A stretch of 64,000 nt of DNA, taken from Bacteroidota bacterium. Lineage in GTDB: Bacteria; Bacteroidota; Bacteroidia; Chitinophagales; LD1. Below the pieces are notes generated by a model. That model did no database searches. It worked only from the letters and a program-made list of their open reading frames with translations, and was not told the DNA's origin. Of the stretch, positions 15,618-26,249 are shown piece by piece. The DNA is taken from assembly GCA_947475165.1 (NCBI GenBank), contig CANJLD010000006.1:77824-141823 (forward strand). The letters run 5' to 3'. Every line of letters starts with the position of its first letter. The first letter of the stretch is position 1. The position numbers were made by a program, and so were the translations under genes.

Positions 15618-17411
15618 ATGAAGGACTACACCAGATTATTCGACATTATCTATTTCCAAAATGCCAACTATCCGCAACCGGATGCCTTTGGTTACAAAGC
15701 AAATGGCGAATGGAAAAAAGTTTCTACGAAGGAAATTATTGACACCGGTAACAAAGTGAGTTTATCGCTTTTAAAGTTGGGTGTAAAACCTGATGATAAA
15801 ATTGCCTTGGTATCTAACAATCGTCCCGAGTGGAATATGGTTGATTTGGGAATTCTGCAAACCGGTGCGGTGAACGTTCCGGTGTATCCTACCATCACCG
15901 AACATGAATACAAATTCATTTTCAACGATGCCGAGATTCAATATGTTTTTGTTTCCGATAAAAATTTGGCAACGAAGATTGCAAACATTAAAAGCGAAGT
16001 TCCTTCGCTGAAAGAAATTTTCACTTTCGAAAAAGTAGACGGCTTTAAACACTTCAGCGAGTTTCTTGAAATAGGAAGCGGAACAGATTTGAATGAAGTA
16101 GAAAAAATAAAAGCAGCGGTGAAACCGGAATCACTTGCTACTATCATTTATACTTCCGGCACTACCGGTAACCCGAAAGGCGTAATGCTTTCACACAATA
16201 ATATTGTAAGCAATATTAAGGCAGTTCTTCCGGTGCTTCCGCTGAACGAGAGTATGCGAGTGCTTAGTTTCCTTCCGCTCTGTCATATTTTTGAACGTGT
16301 AGTAACTTATGTTTACATGGTAAAGGGAGTTTCGATTTATTATGCTGAAAGCATGGAAACTATTGCTGAGAATTTGAAAGAAGTGAAACCGAATTTCTTT
16401 ACCAGCGTTCCACGCTTGTTAGAGAAAGTTTACATCAAGTTACAAGGTGCGGCAGCAAACCTTGATGGCTGGAAGAAAAATCTTTACAATAACGCTTTGG
16501 CATTTGCGCAAACTTACGATGTAGAAAAGCAATACGGCTTAGTCGATAATTTGAAACGCGCGGTTTACAACAAACTCATTTACTCAAAATGGCGCGAAGC
16601 CTTAGGCGGGAATTGTCAAGGAATATGCACCGGTGCTGCTGCATTGAATCCTTTGTTGGCCCGTGTGTTTACTTGTGCCGGTATTCCTATTATGGAAGGC
16701 TACGGACAAACAGAATCATCACCGGTTATATCAATTAACCCGTTTGAGTTAGACAGAATAAAATTCGGAACGGTGGGTGTTCCTATTCAGGGCTGCGAGG
16801 TAAAACTTGACCACCGCGAAGGAATGGCGGAAGGCGAAGGTGAAATTTGGGCAAAAGGACCAAACGTAATGATGGGCTATTACAAACGCCCTGATATTAC
16901 AGCTGAAACAGTTACTGCTGATGGCTGGTTGAAGACCGGTGATGTTGGTCGCTTTATAGATTACAAAGGCGCGAAATACATCAAGATAACTGACCGCGTA
17001 AAAGAACTTTTCAAAACATCGGGTGGAAAATATATTGCGCCACAGCAGATTGAAAACAAAATGAAGGAGATTCCTTACATAGAGCAAATTATGGCCGTTG
17101 GGGAAAATCGCAATTTCGTTTCTGCGCTTATTGTTCCAAACTTTTTGAATTTAAGTGAATGGGCAACTAAACATGGTATTGCCGGAAAGAGCCCGTCTGA
17201 CTTGGTTAAGAACGCAGAAGTACAAAAACTTTTCCGCGATGCTATTGATGATAAGAACAAAAATTTCGGTCAATGGGAAACCGTTAAGAAGTTTGAACTG
17301 ATGGAAAAGGAATGGAGCATTGGCGGAGGAGAACTCACACCCACCATGAAAGTAAAACGCAAAGTGGTGCTGGAGAAATATAAAGATGTGGTAGAGAAAA
17401 TATATTCATAA
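15618..17411 (+). CDS. fadD: Long-chain fatty acid-CoA ligase
   Basis: 597 aa. The AMP-binding P-loop-like motif TIIYTSGTTGNPKGVMLSH (about residues 176-194), GYGQTESSP and LKTGDVGRF identify an ANL-superfamily long-chain acyl-CoA synthetase of the AMP-dependent type. It activates fatty acids to acyl-AMP and then acyl-CoA, at the membrane or in the cytosol. No signal peptide is present. It is convergent with pheS and shares a bidirectional terminator with it. No other fatty-acid oxidation genes are adjacent. Confidence 0.9.
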   Translation: MKDYTRLFDIIYFQNANYPQPDAFGYKANGEWKKVSTKEIIDTGNKVSLSLLKLGVKPDDKIALVSNNRPEWNMVDLGILQTGAVNVPVYPTITEHEYKFIFNDAEIQYVFVSDKNLATKIANIKSEVPSLKEIFTFEKVDGFKHFSEFLEIGSGTDLNEVEKIKAAVKPESLATIIYTSGTTGNPKGVMLSHNNIVSNIKAVLPVLPLNESMRVLSFLPLCHIFERVVTYVYMVKGVSIYYAESMETIAENLKEVKPNFFTSVPRLLEKVYIKLQGAAANLDGWKKNLYNNALAFAQTYDVEKQYGLVDNLKRAVYNKLIYSKWREALGGNCQGICTGAAALNPLLARVFTCAGIPIMEGYGQTESSPVISINPFELDRIKFGTVGVPIQGCEVKLDHREGMAEGEGEIWAKGPNVMMGYYKRPDITAETVTADGWLKTGDVGRFIDYKGAKYIKITDRVKELFKTSGGKYIAPQQIENKMKEIPYIEQIMAVGENRNFVSALIVPNFLNLSEWATKHGIAGKSPSDLVKNAEVQKLFRDAIDDKNKNFGQWETVKKFELMEKEWSIGGGELTPTMKVKRKVVLEKYKDVVEKIYS

Positions 17412-17415
17412 CAAT

Positions 17416-17569
17416 ACCCCTAAATCCCCTAAAGGGGACTTAATACAGAAATACAAAAGGCACAATTCAATTTGAATTGCGCCTTTTGTATTTAATCTGT
17501 TTCAATCCGCCTAATCCGCGTCATCCGCGTGCCAATGTATTAGCTGTTAAGTCCCCTTTAGGGGATTTA
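17416..17569. repeat. Second copy of the palindromic CCCCTAAAGGGG element, bracketing the fadD/pheS terminator
   Basis: The left arm 17416-17440 is identical over 25 bases to the left arm in bamD. The right arm 17550-17569 keeps 20 of the 25 complementary bases. Here the arms are 109 bases apart and bracket the terminator hairpin and a GC-richer stretch of AATCCGC-type repeats (17504-17532). The right arm ends in TTA, which on the minus strand is the TAA stop codon of pheS. Confidence 0.85.
17452..17490. terminator. Bidirectional rho-independent terminator between fadD and pheS
   Basis: TACAAAAGGCACAATTCAA pairs with TTGAATTGCGCCTTTTGTA across an almost absent loop, with one mismatch. A-rich and T-rich flanks allow function on both strands. 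It lies between the convergent ends of fadD and pheS. Confidence 0.85.
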
Positions 17570-18598
17570 AATAGCTGAAGTAAACTGCTTCAAAAACCGG
17601 ATATCGTTTTCAAAGAAAAGGCGGAGGTCGTTAATCTGATACTTAAGCATGGTAATGCGCTCAATGCCCATACCAAAGGCAAAGCCCGAATATTTTTTAG
17701 GGTCAAGTTTGCAGTTTTCAAGTACCGCAGGGTCAACCATTCCGCAACCGCCAATTTCTACCCAACCGCTTTGTTTGCAAACGGCACAACCCTTTTGGTT
17801 GCAGATAAAACACGAAATATCCATTTCGGCACTGGGCTCAGTAAACGGAAAAAACGAAGGGCGGAAACGTATTTCGGTATTGCGCCCGAACATTTCCTGC
17901 GCAAAATAAAGCATGGTTTGTTTCAGGTCGGCAAACGAAACATTCTCATCAATATACAATCCTTCTACCTGATGAAACGTGCAGTGCGCGCGGGCAGAAA
18001 TAGTTTCGTTGCGGAACACACGCCCCGGAAAAATATACCGCAAAGGCGGTTTCTCGGTTTCCATCTTGCGTATCTGAACCGAAGAAGTATGCGTGCGCAG
18101 CATGTAGTTTTTGTCTTCGGTTAAAAAGAAAGTATCCTGCATATCACGCGCGGGATGGTCTTCGGGCGTGTTGAGTGCCGTAAAGTTGTGCCAGTCATCT
18201 TCTATCTCCGGTCCTTCTGCCACCACAAAACCAATGCGCGAAAAAATTTCATCTATTTTATTCTTCACCAAGCTTAATGGATGGCGGCTGCCAAGCGGAA
18301 TATCATAACCCGGTGCGGTTAAATCAGGAGTTTCTTTAGCAGATGATTTCGAAGTTTCAAAACCGGCTTTCAATTCTTCAAACTTAGTTTCGGCAGCAGC
18401 TTTCAGGGTATTCATCAACTGCCCGTATTCTTTTTTTCTTTCAACCGGAAGTTGCGCCATAGCACCAAACAAATCTTTCAGCACACTTTTAGTTCCCAAA
18501 AACTGAATGCGGAATTGCTCCAACGCCTCGGCATTAACCGGAGCCGAAGATTTTATTTCTTCCAAAACAGCATTCGCTTTATCAAAAATCTCTTGCAT
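17567..18598 (-). CDS. pheS: Phenylalanine-tRNA ligase alpha subunit
   Basis: 343 aa. An N-terminal coiled coil (residues 1-85) is followed by the class II synthetase core: [19 protein letters not shown], the motif 2 region [20 protein letters not shown] and motif 3 [32 protein letters not shown] zinc-knuckle-like insert lies near residue 265. PheS and PheT form an alpha2beta2 enzyme charging tRNA-Phe; pheT is not in this window. The C-terminus and stop codon run into a dispersed palindromic repeat. It follows the TPR membrane gene by 28 bp. Confidence 0.93.
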   Translation of the reverse strand: MQEIFDKANAVLEEIKSSAPVNAEALEQFRIQFLGTKSVLKDLFGAMAQLPVERKKEYGQLMNTLKAAAETKFEELKAGFETSKSSAKETPDLTAPGYDIPLGSRHPLSLVKNKIDEIFSRIGFVVAEGPEIEDDWHNFTALNTPEDHPARDMQDTFFLTEDKNYMLRTHTSSVQIRKMETEKPPLRYIFPGRVFRNETISARAHCTFHQVEGLYIDENVSFADLKQTMLYFAQEMFGRNTEIRFRPSFFPFTEPSAEMDISCFICNQKGCAVCKQSGWVEIGGCGMVDPAVLENCKLDPKKYSGFAFGMGIERITMLKYQINDLRLFFENDIRFLKQFTSAI

Positions 18599-18626
18599 GG
18601 CGTGAAAATAAAAAATGCGCGGGCTT

Positions 18627-21599
18627 TTACTTCGGCTTATTCTTTAAACCGGCAATAGCCACATCCAAATCGGCAAAATTGGGGCGAATGACTTTTGCCT
18701 TTTCAAAATAAATCAGAGCGCTATCGGTTACGCCCATTTGCCGGTAAGTTTTGGCAATATTTATAACCGGGTCAAATGCCGTGGGCATTGCCGCTAATGC
18801 ACGGTGATTCACTTCAATAGATTTATCGAATTGCTTCAACTTAAAATAATCGAAACCCAGGTTAGCATACGCTTCCAGTTGTTGCGGATGGTTGCTCAAA
18901 AATCTTTCGTAACACACCGCTGCCGCCTGCGGGTTTTTCTGGTAATCGTAAATAACTCCCATACTAAAATAAGGCGCGCTAAACACGGTATCAATAGTAG
19001 TGGCTAACCGGTAAGCTGCCAGGGCTTCATCGTAACGCTGCATGGCATCTAACAACCGCGCGCGGTCAAAGGCAGCATTCAAAAACTTCGGATAAATAGC
19101 AATCGCCTTTTCAAAATGCGGCAAGGCTTCCTGGCGTATGGCTTTGCGCTTAACCGGGTCAGTTTCTTTGTTAGATGCAATAAACAAATGCACGCCCAGC
19201 AGGTTTTGCGCCTGTGCCGAATTCTCTACTGTATTTATATCGTGGCTGAAAAGCGTAAGGTGGTCTTTCCAATTGAAATTTCTGTAGACCGTCAGAATGG
19301 CGAAACCATATATCAAAGAATACAATAGTTGGTTTCGAAAATAAGTTAGCCTATTCTTCTTTAAAGATTTTTCGTTAGATGTGAAAACGATTATAGGATA
19401 AAGTAAAAAGGTAGTAGTAGTCACAACAAAAGCAATTGTTGCAGGGTGGTGTCCAATCAATAAAGAAGCAAAGAATAACACGAAGTTTCCTATTACTCCG
19501 ACAAACCACCAAGTGGGAGTATTTATAGTAGATATCCCATGAATAGAACTTTGCAAATTAGGTGCACATATTAGTACAATAGCAACGCAATACCCAATGC
19601 TCGGAATCAACAGCAACCGGTCCCCCATCATACCCGGTATAGGAATTACAAGATTCGAAAAAGCAGCAATAGCTATCAGGTAGAATAAAATACCAAACGC
19701 CAGTAACGGTTGCCTGCGAAAAAAGAAAAGTGCAATGCCCAGCAAAACAAGATGAACCACCAACGAAATGAGCGGAACAGCTTCCGTAATGCTCACCGGA
19801 CTGATATACGAGTAGCCGTAATAATAACTCAACGGATAAGGAACAAAAATCAGTTTCAGATATTTGCTCAGCACCAGCATGGCAGTTCCTGCTTTAATGT
19901 TAAGCGGAGCGTCTCTGTCAAGCGGCATTTCTATAAACACCAGCGGACGCACTGCCTTAACCGGAGTAAAATCGGTAGCTTCTATTTTGCTAAACTTGAA
20001 ATAATTGTGTTTCCACACATACAGCGCATCTGTTTTGCTGGAATTAGAAGTAGTAAAATACAAACCGGTAATAACCGGCAGCATCAGCACAGAAACAAGC
20101 AACAACCATTTTGTTTTTTGTCGCCATACAAACAACACACCCAAATAAATAACCGGTAAACTAAGCTGCGATATCACAAACGGTTTGCTCCCTGCAAAAA
20201 CCGGAAACAATCCTTTTACATAAAACACTACCGATACCAATAGCGCAACTAAAGTGAACAGGTATGTGCGCTTGTATTGCAACAGCGCAAAAATGAAAAT
20301 GGTTAAAAAGAAAAACGAAGGTTTGAAAATAATTACGGCCGCGGCATAAATTATATAGTTCACTACACCCACTATTCTGAATGGTTTGCTACCCTGCAAA
20401 ATAACAGCCGCTAAGAAAACCACAATTGCCGCCTCTACCGTTAGCGTATACGAATGAAACTTAAGGAACGCCAAAACCAACACCAGCGCAATAGGTGTTA
20501 TCATCAGCAGTTTTAGTTCTGTGCGCACAAACAGGAAAATTAATGCGAGAAAGAATAGCGGAACACAAGCCATCCACCAATAGCAATAATAAAACCCAAG
20601 GCCCGAAACAACCGCAAGCACCGCTACAGCCAAAACAAAAAATGCTACGGATAACTTGTTCTTTAAAAATCCAAAATCAAGTGAAACATCTATCGATATA
20701 GAATCAGTTTGTTCCGTATCAGCCGGATGAAGAAAACTGAAAATGAAATTCTTTACAGAAATAAAAACCGTACCTGTGTGTTTTAAAAAGTAAAGTGAAA
20801 CAGAAGCGGCAAATAATAAAAACGTTAAACCAATTTGCTGCGAAAGCGAATTTGCGCGGGCAAAAAATACAGCCGGTAATACCAATACGGTAGTTACTGC
20901 CATTAAATAACCAAATGAAATTTCGCTAAGCAGCACCAACGCCAACGGAATGAGCATTACAAAAGTAATGGTGGTGGTTTTGGAAAGTATCCCCAGCAAA
21001 AAGAATAAGCCCATTGCCAGCAAATGCAAAACATTTTTGCGCTCGGTAAAGCGAATTGCAAAATCCAGACTCAGCAAACCAAACAGCAACGAAAGAATTT
21101 CATCGCGGTTTTTAATACTATCGACCACTTCAGTATGCACCGGATGCGCTACAAAAACCAAAGCAATAAGAAAAGGAAAAAGCAAACTGTATTGCTTCAA
21201 CAGTTTTTTCAGCACATAGAACAGAAGCAAACACATGAGCGCATATAACAGTACATTTATAAGATGGCTTACCCACACGCGTTCTCCAAAAAAAGAATTC
21301 TCAATAGCAAAACTCACCAACACAACGGGACGGTACTCATATTGATAACCGGCTTTATCCTGATAGTAAGGCGAAGTAAAAATTTCAGGAATGGCACTGA
21401 TGCCTTTTGAAGTTAAGCGATGGTTCTGGGTAACCAGTTCATCGTCCATGTTATAATCATTAAAAACGGAATTGAAATATAACAGAAAACTGAAAGCAAA
21501 AACAATAAGCGGATAATACCTTTCGCCTGTTAGCGAAAAGCCTTTCTCCTTTTTAATTTCAGATTTAACTTTTGGTGGAGTGGTTTTCTGTTTTGCCAT
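18627..21599 (-). CDS. Large GT-C-like polytopic membrane protein with TPRs (TMTC-like)
   Basis: 990 aa, a longer relative of the protein at 10994-12973. It shares the loop [26 protein letters not shown] and [17 protein letters not shown]. It has roughly 18 hydrophobic segments over residues 25-760, then TPR helices ([40 protein letters not shown]). Compared with its relative it has about 300 extra residues of mostly transmembrane sequence in the middle. GT-C transfer of a sugar from a polyprenyl carrier is the likely type of reaction, by analogy with TMTC proteins. It lies one base after a putative glycosyltransferase gene in a long minus-strand operon. Confidence 0.72.
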   Translation of the reverse strand: MAKQKTTPPKVKSEIKKEKGFSLTGERYYPLIVFAFSFLLYFNSVFNDYNMDDELVTQNHRLTSKGISAIPEIFTSPYYQDKAGYQYEYRPVVLVSFAIENSFFGERVWVSHLINVLLYALMCLLLFYVLKKLLKQYSLLFPFLIALVFVAHPVHTEVVDSIKNRDEILSLLFGLLSLDFAIRFTERKNVLHLLAMGLFFLLGILSKTTTITFVMLIPLALVLLSEISFGYLMAVTTVLVLPAVFFARANSLSQQIGLTFLLFAASVSLYFLKHTGTVFISVKNFIFSFLHPADTEQTDSISIDVSLDFGFLKNKLSVAFFVLAVAVLAVVSGLGFYYCYWWMACVPLFFLALIFLFVRTELKLLMITPIALVLVLAFLKFHSYTLTVEAAIVVFLAAVILQGSKPFRIVGVVNYIIYAAAVIIFKPSFFFLTIFIFALLQYKRTYLFTLVALLVSVVFYVKGLFPVFAGSKPFVISQLSLPVIYLGVLFVWRQKTKWLLLVSVLMLPVITGLYFTTSNSSKTDALYVWKHNYFKFSKIEATDFTPVKAVRPLVFIEMPLDRDAPLNIKAGTAMLVLSKYLKLIFVPYPLSYYYGYSYISPVSITEAVPLISLVVHLVLLGIALFFFRRQPLLAFGILFYLIAIAAFSNLVIPIPGMMGDRLLLIPSIGYCVAIVLICAPNLQSSIHGISTINTPTWWFVGVIGNFVLFFASLLIGHHPATIAFVVTTTTFLLYPIIVFTSNEKSLKKNRLTYFRNQLLYSLIYGFAILTVYRNFNWKDHLTLFSHDINTVENSAQAQNLLGVHLFIASNKETDPVKRKAIRQEALPHFEKAIAIYPKFLNAAFDRARLLDAMQRYDEALAAYRLATTIDTVFSAPYFSMGVIYDYQKNPQAAAVCYERFLSNHPQQLEAYANLGFDYFKLKQFDKSIEVNHRALAAMPTAFDPVINIAKTYRQMGVTDSALIYFEKAKVIRPNFADLDVAIAGLKNKPK

Positions 21600-21600
21600 A

Positions 21601-22512
21601 TCAATTTCCTCGTTCAGTCATAAATTTCCAAACGTAATATTTCAATTTATCCAATAACGGTTCTGCCTGTTCCAATTCTTCCATTTTCAAATCGGGCTTA
21701 TATTTTTTTAATGTTTCTGCGTAAACATTATAAAGCGGAAGAAGCAAAGCATCTCTGCCCTCTGCCACCTCACGAATAGTAAACGGATTAAAATGAATAA
21801 ACACCACCGGATATTTATCATTGATTTTTAATTCCCCGTCAATTGTTTTGCGTTTGCAATAATCCGTATTCCAACTTGCCACATTACATCCTTTATGGCG
21901 CACAATATGTGCACCCTCATCAATTACCGGAATAAGGTCAAGATATTTCTGGTCGTCAAACAAACCGCGCCACGAATTCTTTTCGCATCGGTACTCACAG
22001 CAATCTGCCCACCACTGCAAAGTGTTTACAGCATTCCTATTTACTCCCACAAAACCGGCATTATATAAACCCACTCTGAAATTTGCTTCCAGCCAGTTCT
22101 GTTCCTTCTTCGGATTGTGCTTATAATAATGTGGCGTAAGCAACAACGAATGTTCATTCAGTAAATCGAAAAGAAACTGATAATCGGTATAGAAGAACAC
22201 ATCGTTGTCAACGCAAATTACTTGCGCTGCTTCTGTACTAAGCAAAAATTTGAGAAACACCGGTTTCAAACTCCAACGTAGTTTATCAGTGTGGCTTTTG
22301 TATTTGTTTATGATATTTTGAGCAGAAGATTCATTCTTAAAATCATTCAACTTCCAAAACCGGCAATTTGCAAAAGCAAAATTCTCATCGGAATCTGAAA
22401 CCAGTACATGCAATAAAAAATCATGTTTCTGATTCGCCAGTGATTCAGCAAGCGCATATACTTTATACAAATGGCTTACAGTAGAAATAGTGCAGAAGTG
22501 ATTCACACGCAC
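21601..22512 (-). CDS. Putative nucleotide-sugar glycosyltransferase (GT-A-like)
   Basis: 303 aa from a GTG at 22512. A GTG at 22506 would give a four-base GTGA overlap with the upstream gene and the start MNHFCTISTVSHLYK, which may be the true one. VSDSDENF and VICVDNDVFFYTD (DxD-like metal site near residue 105), FRVGLYNAGFVGVNR and the final HFNPF segment resemble GT8-like glycosyltransferases that bind a nucleotide sugar. There is no membrane segment. It is embedded between a SGNH hydrolase and a GT-C-like protein, consistent with glycan assembly. Donor and acceptor are unknown. Confidence 0.65.
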   Translation of the reverse strand: MRVNHFCTISTVSHLYKVYALAESLANQKHDFLLHVLVSDSDENFAFANCRFWKLNDFKNESSAQNIINKYKSHTDKLRWSLKPVFLKFLLSTEAAQVICVDNDVFFYTDYQFLFDLLNEHSLLLTPHYYKHNPKKEQNWLEANFRVGLYNAGFVGVNRNAVNTLQWWADCCEYRCEKNSWRGLFDDQKYLDLIPVIDEGAHIVRHKGCNVASWNTDYCKRKTIDGELKINDKYPVVFIHFNPFTIREVAEGRDALLLPLYNVYAETLKKYKPDLKMEELEQAEPLLDKLKYYVWKFMTERGN

Positions 22513-23588
22513 AAAGTAAAATTTATTTTTTTGGCGAAATAATTATCAAGAACCGATTTTAGATAATCGGCATAATGCCGGTGACCCGCATTATTCAAAT
22601 GCCCATCGGGATAATCGTTGAAATATGCTTCTGAGTTTTGAAGAACCAGCCAATCGTTTTTCAGAATACTATCGCCTAACAAGTCATTATACTTTTGTCT
22701 GTATTTTTCAATTGACAAATCGGCTTCCTTTATTTCAGGTATCAATACAAATCGTACAGGTACATGATTTTGTTGAGCAATTGCGTTTATCTGCTTGAGA
22801 TATTTTTTGCTGATGCGTGAGTCTTTTATCACTTGTTCCTTCTCCAGTTTTTCGCTTATTCTGAACCGAACAGAATATAATCGGGACAGCAAAGAACTTG
22901 TGGAAATAATTTTTTCAAAAATATTTTTTGGCTGGTGTAGATAATACCGTTCGTTCACAAAATAATTGTATGCCGCTTGTGCAGTTTTAAAATGCAAGCC
23001 ATCTACATCTGCCATAATTGCACCGGCATTGGTGTAATAATAAAATGGCTCGTCAAGAATTATCTTTCTATCCTCTTTCATCAAATCATTGCCCGTAAAA
23101 AACATAACGAGAACATAATCAGGTTTCAGTTGAGAAATATATTTTTTCGCGAGCGCAGCATATTGCACCGGGTCAGCAACAGGAATTCCGAGATTGATTA
23201 TTTCGTAGTTGGTTTCGTGGCGGAGTAAATCTGCAAAGCAGGAATCAACCAATGGGTTTGCGCTCATCCCCCAAGTAAAACTATCGCCAATAAAAAGTAT
23301 GCTCTTTTTGGTTGAATCAATTTTCGCAAAATCGGGGGAACGAAAACCATCTTCATTGATATGAATGTTTTTCTTCGCCCACCGGTTGCTGTCAGCAATA
23401 AGTATTCCTTCAGCATTAATATAAAAATCAGGAATCTCGTAAAGCGAATCAACCGGATGGAAGTTAAGCCAGTTTGGCTTTATATCTCCTGGCTTATACC
23501 CGTTATATCGAAGAATAATTTCAATAAACAGTAACGAAACAGCTACGAAAGAAAACTGAAAGAGAATTCGTTTTCCTTTTCCGCTCAT
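22503..23588 (-). CDS. SGNH/GDSL-type hydrolase, membrane-anchored
   Basis: 361 aa. One N-terminal transmembrane helix (residues about 6-26) is followed by a SGNH fold. Block I is ILFIGDSFTWGM with the catalytic Ser, a block III-like asparagine is in FTGNDLM, and the Asp-His pair is in YPDGHLNNAGH. Members in polysaccharide loci (AlgX/AlgJ-like) add or remove O-acetyl groups outside the cytoplasm; a similar role is likely here. It overlaps both neighbours by 4-10 bp, so it is translated with two putative glycosyltransferases. Confidence 0.75.
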   Translation of the reverse strand: MSGKGKRILFQFSFVAVSLLFIEIILRYNGYKPGDIKPNWLNFHPVDSLYEIPDFYINAEGILIADSNRWAKKNIHINEDGFRSPDFAKIDSTKKSILFIGDSFTWGMSANPLVDSCFADLLRHETNYEIINLGIPVADPVQYAALAKKYISQLKPDYVLVMFFTGNDLMKEDRKIILDEPFYYYTNAGAIMADVDGLHFKTAQAAYNYFVNERYYLHQPKNIFEKIISTSSLLSRLYSVRFRISEKLEKEQVIKDSRISKKYLKQINAIAQQNHVPVRFVLIPEIKEADLSIEKYRQKYNDLLGDSILKNDWLVLQNSEAYFNDYPDGHLNNAGHRHYADYLKSVLDNYFAKKINFTLCV

Positions 23589-24784
23589 ACTTCAACAGGG
23601 AGTTGGTTGCCGAGTTGTTCCACATAATCCCAAATATCCCACCCCTTCATTCCAAAATTGTGATAGATGTGAATAAGCGCGGGGCGCAGTTTTGTTTTAA
23701 ATGCATCATCCGAAAAATTTCCATTCTCATCCATCATTACGCGTTGGCTCGTGTAGTCAGCAATAAAGTTGAATTTTTGCGGCAGCAATGAATTATTCTG
23801 CAAACCAAATTCCCAGGCAGTGGCAATCAAGGTTCCCTGGTCGCGCGTCATCCACTCGGGGTAAGTAAAAATCTGCATGGTCTTGTTGAACCACGCATCC
23901 ATAAATTCCTGACTCGAATCATCAAATAAAAAAACGCCACCATTCCAGTGCTGAAAGTTTTTGTCTTTTACTTCAATACCAAACCGGTTATAAATATATT
24001 CTGCCAAATGCGGACATTTTAAATTATAAACGTCTTTGCCATCCGGGCCATACCATCTTCTGGTTAATTGGTTCCACCGCCAGTGTGAATTCTTTTCAAT
24101 GTCTTTAAACATATTTTCAGCAGGCGTTATTATCACTCTGCCTTCTGCATCTACCCAAACTTTGCGCTTGCGGTCGTAAAAAGTATCGTCATCTAATTTG
24201 AATTTCTTCCAGGCAGTAACAAAACGAATTACCAGCAATAGATAATCGAATTTATTTTGCTTGATGATTTCAAATTTCTTAATCAGTTCTCTCTTCTTCT
24301 TTTCCATCACAGGGTCTTTCAACTTACGCGCAGGGTCATACTTTCCCATCAGCGTTTCCAACTCTGCCATGTCCTTTCTGTTTTTTACAGCGCAATCGCA
24401 CTTTACAGCGTTTGGGCTAAACGCAGGCAAACGACAATGGTCAGCGGCAAAAGTTACTGCCCCTTTTTTATAATTGAATACATCATCACATTCTTTACTC
24501 AACGCAACTACATCGGTATCGAGATAGCAATACAAAAATCCTTTTGGTAGAAATTTATGCAAGCCCGTTTTCAAATAAATACTTGCCTGATGATTGGTAA
24601 AATTTTCAGGAGCTTTTACATCCGCTACATTTTCATACATCACCGGCACTTCGTTGCGCGATGAATCGGTAACTACAATTATTTCGTTTGCGGAGAAATG
24701 CTGCAGATAGCGCAACGAAAAATTAAGCGTGTCTACATGTTCTTTCGCTCCACATACTACAAATACAAATTTATTACTGCTCAT
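23585..24784 (-). CDS. Putative glycosyltransferase with a DxD motif
   Basis: 399 aa, only loosely recognised. FVFVVCGAKEHVDTLNFSLRYL at the N-terminus and FLYCYLDTDVVAL (DxD-like, about residue 88), with GGVFLFDDSSQEFMDAWF later, suggest a GT-A nucleotide-diphospho-sugar transferase fold. A Cys/Lys-rich insert with CDCAVKNRKDMAELE follows residue 130 and is unusual. No signal peptide or membrane helix. The downstream SGNH gene overlaps by four bases (ATGA) and a radical SAM gene ends 13 bp upstream, so it belongs to the same operon. The function could differ from sugar transfer. Confidence 0.55.
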   Translation of the reverse strand: MSSNKFVFVVCGAKEHVDTLNFSLRYLQHFSANEIIVVTDSSRNEVPVMYENVADVKAPENFTNHQASIYLKTGLHKFLPKGFLYCYLDTDVVALSKECDDVFNYKKGAVTFAADHCRLPAFSPNAVKCDCAVKNRKDMAELETLMGKYDPARKLKDPVMEKKKRELIKKFEIIKQNKFDYLLLVIRFVTAWKKFKLDDDTFYDRKRKVWVDAEGRVIITPAENMFKDIEKNSHWRWNQLTRRWYGPDGKDVYNLKCPHLAEYIYNRFGIEVKDKNFQHWNGGVFLFDDSSQEFMDAWFNKTMQIFTYPEWMTRDQGTLIATAWEFGLQNNSLLPQKFNFIADYTSQRVMMDENGNFSDDAFKTKLRPALIHIYHNFGMKGWDIWDYVEQLGNQLPVEV

Positions 24785-24797
24785 GCTTCGAATTTCT

Positions 24798-26201
24798 CTA
24801 TTTAAAATTTGTTTTTGCCATTAACAACAGTGCTTTGACCGGAAGCGTTTCAAGATAAAAAGCAACATTATCAAAAAGAAACGGGTCGGTAACGATAAGA
24901 CCATTCGCTATTTTTTGAAAACTTTCCGTATCTACTTGCTCATCCAGTTCTATAATTTTTGCTTTAATCCTTTTAATCCGACCCGCCTTCTCTTTTTCGC
25001 TTTGCGAAGCATCATTTTTAATATGCTGTTCTAACAAAACTCCCAATTCGGCAAACGATTTAATTTTTTCATTTTTCAATTGTTCGCGAGAAACTGAACT
25101 TGAATCCCATGCGCCAATCTGGTTTCGTATTCCTTCAAAATGCGTTAGATTTTTTTTCTGAACGGGTGTATCAACCGGAAAATTAAACTGGGTAAGATAA
25201 TTATGCACTTCTTTTATTTCTTCTGCCTTCATATCGCGAATAGAACAATGTAGCGGAAATAAAACTGTATGAAAATACACCGGAAAGTCTAAGTCGTTGC
25301 AGAAGTTAATGAAGTCCGGAAGTTCACGCCAGTTTTGGCGCATGACACAAACCGATACACCAAAAAAAGTATTTCTGTTACGTGCATATTCTCTAAACCA
25401 TTTCAGGTTTTTAAAAGTGCGTTCGAAATCGGCATTGATGCGAATGCTTTCATACGTTTCTGTTTGCAACGAATCTAACGAAACATTGATATGAAAATTT
25501 GTGTTTTCTAAAATTCGTTTTACCCTATTATTTAAAACAGTAGCGTTGGTCTGAACCGAAATTCTCACGTTAGGATTGAGCTCTATTATCTTCTCCCAAA
25601 TCTCATAGTATATCTCAATCAGAAAAGGTTCGCCTCCGTAAAATTTTACTTCATCAAGGTAGGGAATAAATTCTTCCAATTGCTTCACGAAATCTGCATC
25701 ATAAACACTTCCCAACGGTGGAAGCTTTTCGCGCTTGGCGCGAATGAGTGAAGAAAAATCGCCACTGCACATTTCACATTCCAGGTTGCAAACGTTGCTC
25801 AATTCAAACTCCATTACACTCGGATACTTGTTAGCATTTGATGTGCGTTCATCGTACTGATTTGCTTTCACCGCATCAAAATTTCCTCCAACTAATTGTT
25901 GTTTGCAACCTAGACAGCCCAATGAAAAATCATCGTTCTTAATGAACTCGCGCAATCTATTTGCCTCTTCACCAAACCAGATTTCTTTGATGGATTGTTT
26001 TGGATATTCACCAATAATGTGAGACCGGTTATAGCAGCAAACATTTACTCTGCCGTGATGCCCGAAATACACACTCTTAAAAGGCGCGTAACAGGAATAT
26101 TTTTGCGGTCCGAGCGGACGGTGCTTATTATATTTCTTCAACAGAGAAGCAGAAAGCGGGCTGTAATTGGTTTTCTTTTTAAAAAACCTTTCTAGAAACA
26201 T
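24798..26201 (-). CDS. Radical SAM protein with N-terminal SPASM/twitch-like cysteine domain (paralogue 1)
   Basis: 467 aa. The radical SAM cluster CNLECEMC gives Cys138, Cys142 and Cys145 (Cx3Cx2C), followed by KFYGGEPFL and a partial TIM barrel. In front of it, residues 37-99 carry Cys37, Cys55, Cys56, Cys96 and Cys99 in a pattern (C-P, G.VN.CC, GEYPKQSIKEIW, CLGC) like a SPASM/twitch auxiliary-cluster domain placed N-terminally. Such proteins occur in glycan and natural-product loci, where their substrates are mostly unknown. The helical C-terminus (about residues 360-467) has one copy of a module that the neighbouring paralogue carries twice. No signal peptide. Confidence 0.8.
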   Translation of the reverse strand: MFLERFFKKKTNYSPLSASLLKKYNKHRPLGPQKYSCYAPFKSVYFGHHGRVNVCCYNRSHIIGEYPKQSIKEIWFGEEANRLREFIKNDDFSLGCLGCKQQLVGGNFDAVKANQYDERTSNANKYPSVMEFELSNVCNLECEMCSGDFSSLIRAKREKLPPLGSVYDADFVKQLEEFIPYLDEVKFYGGEPFLIEIYYEIWEKIIELNPNVRISVQTNATVLNNRVKRILENTNFHINVSLDSLQTETYESIRINADFERTFKNLKWFREYARNRNTFFGVSVCVMRQNWRELPDFINFCNDLDFPVYFHTVLFPLHCSIRDMKAEEIKEVHNYLTQFNFPVDTPVQKKNLTHFEGIRNQIGAWDSSSVSREQLKNEKIKSFAELGVLLEQHIKNDASQSEKEKAGRIKRIKAKIIELDEQVDTESFQKIANGLIVTDPFLFDNVAFYLETLPVKALLLMAKTNFK

Positions 26202-26249
26202 GAGGGCTAAGTTAAAATTAACTGCTCATTCTTCTCCCAAAGTAAGAGG

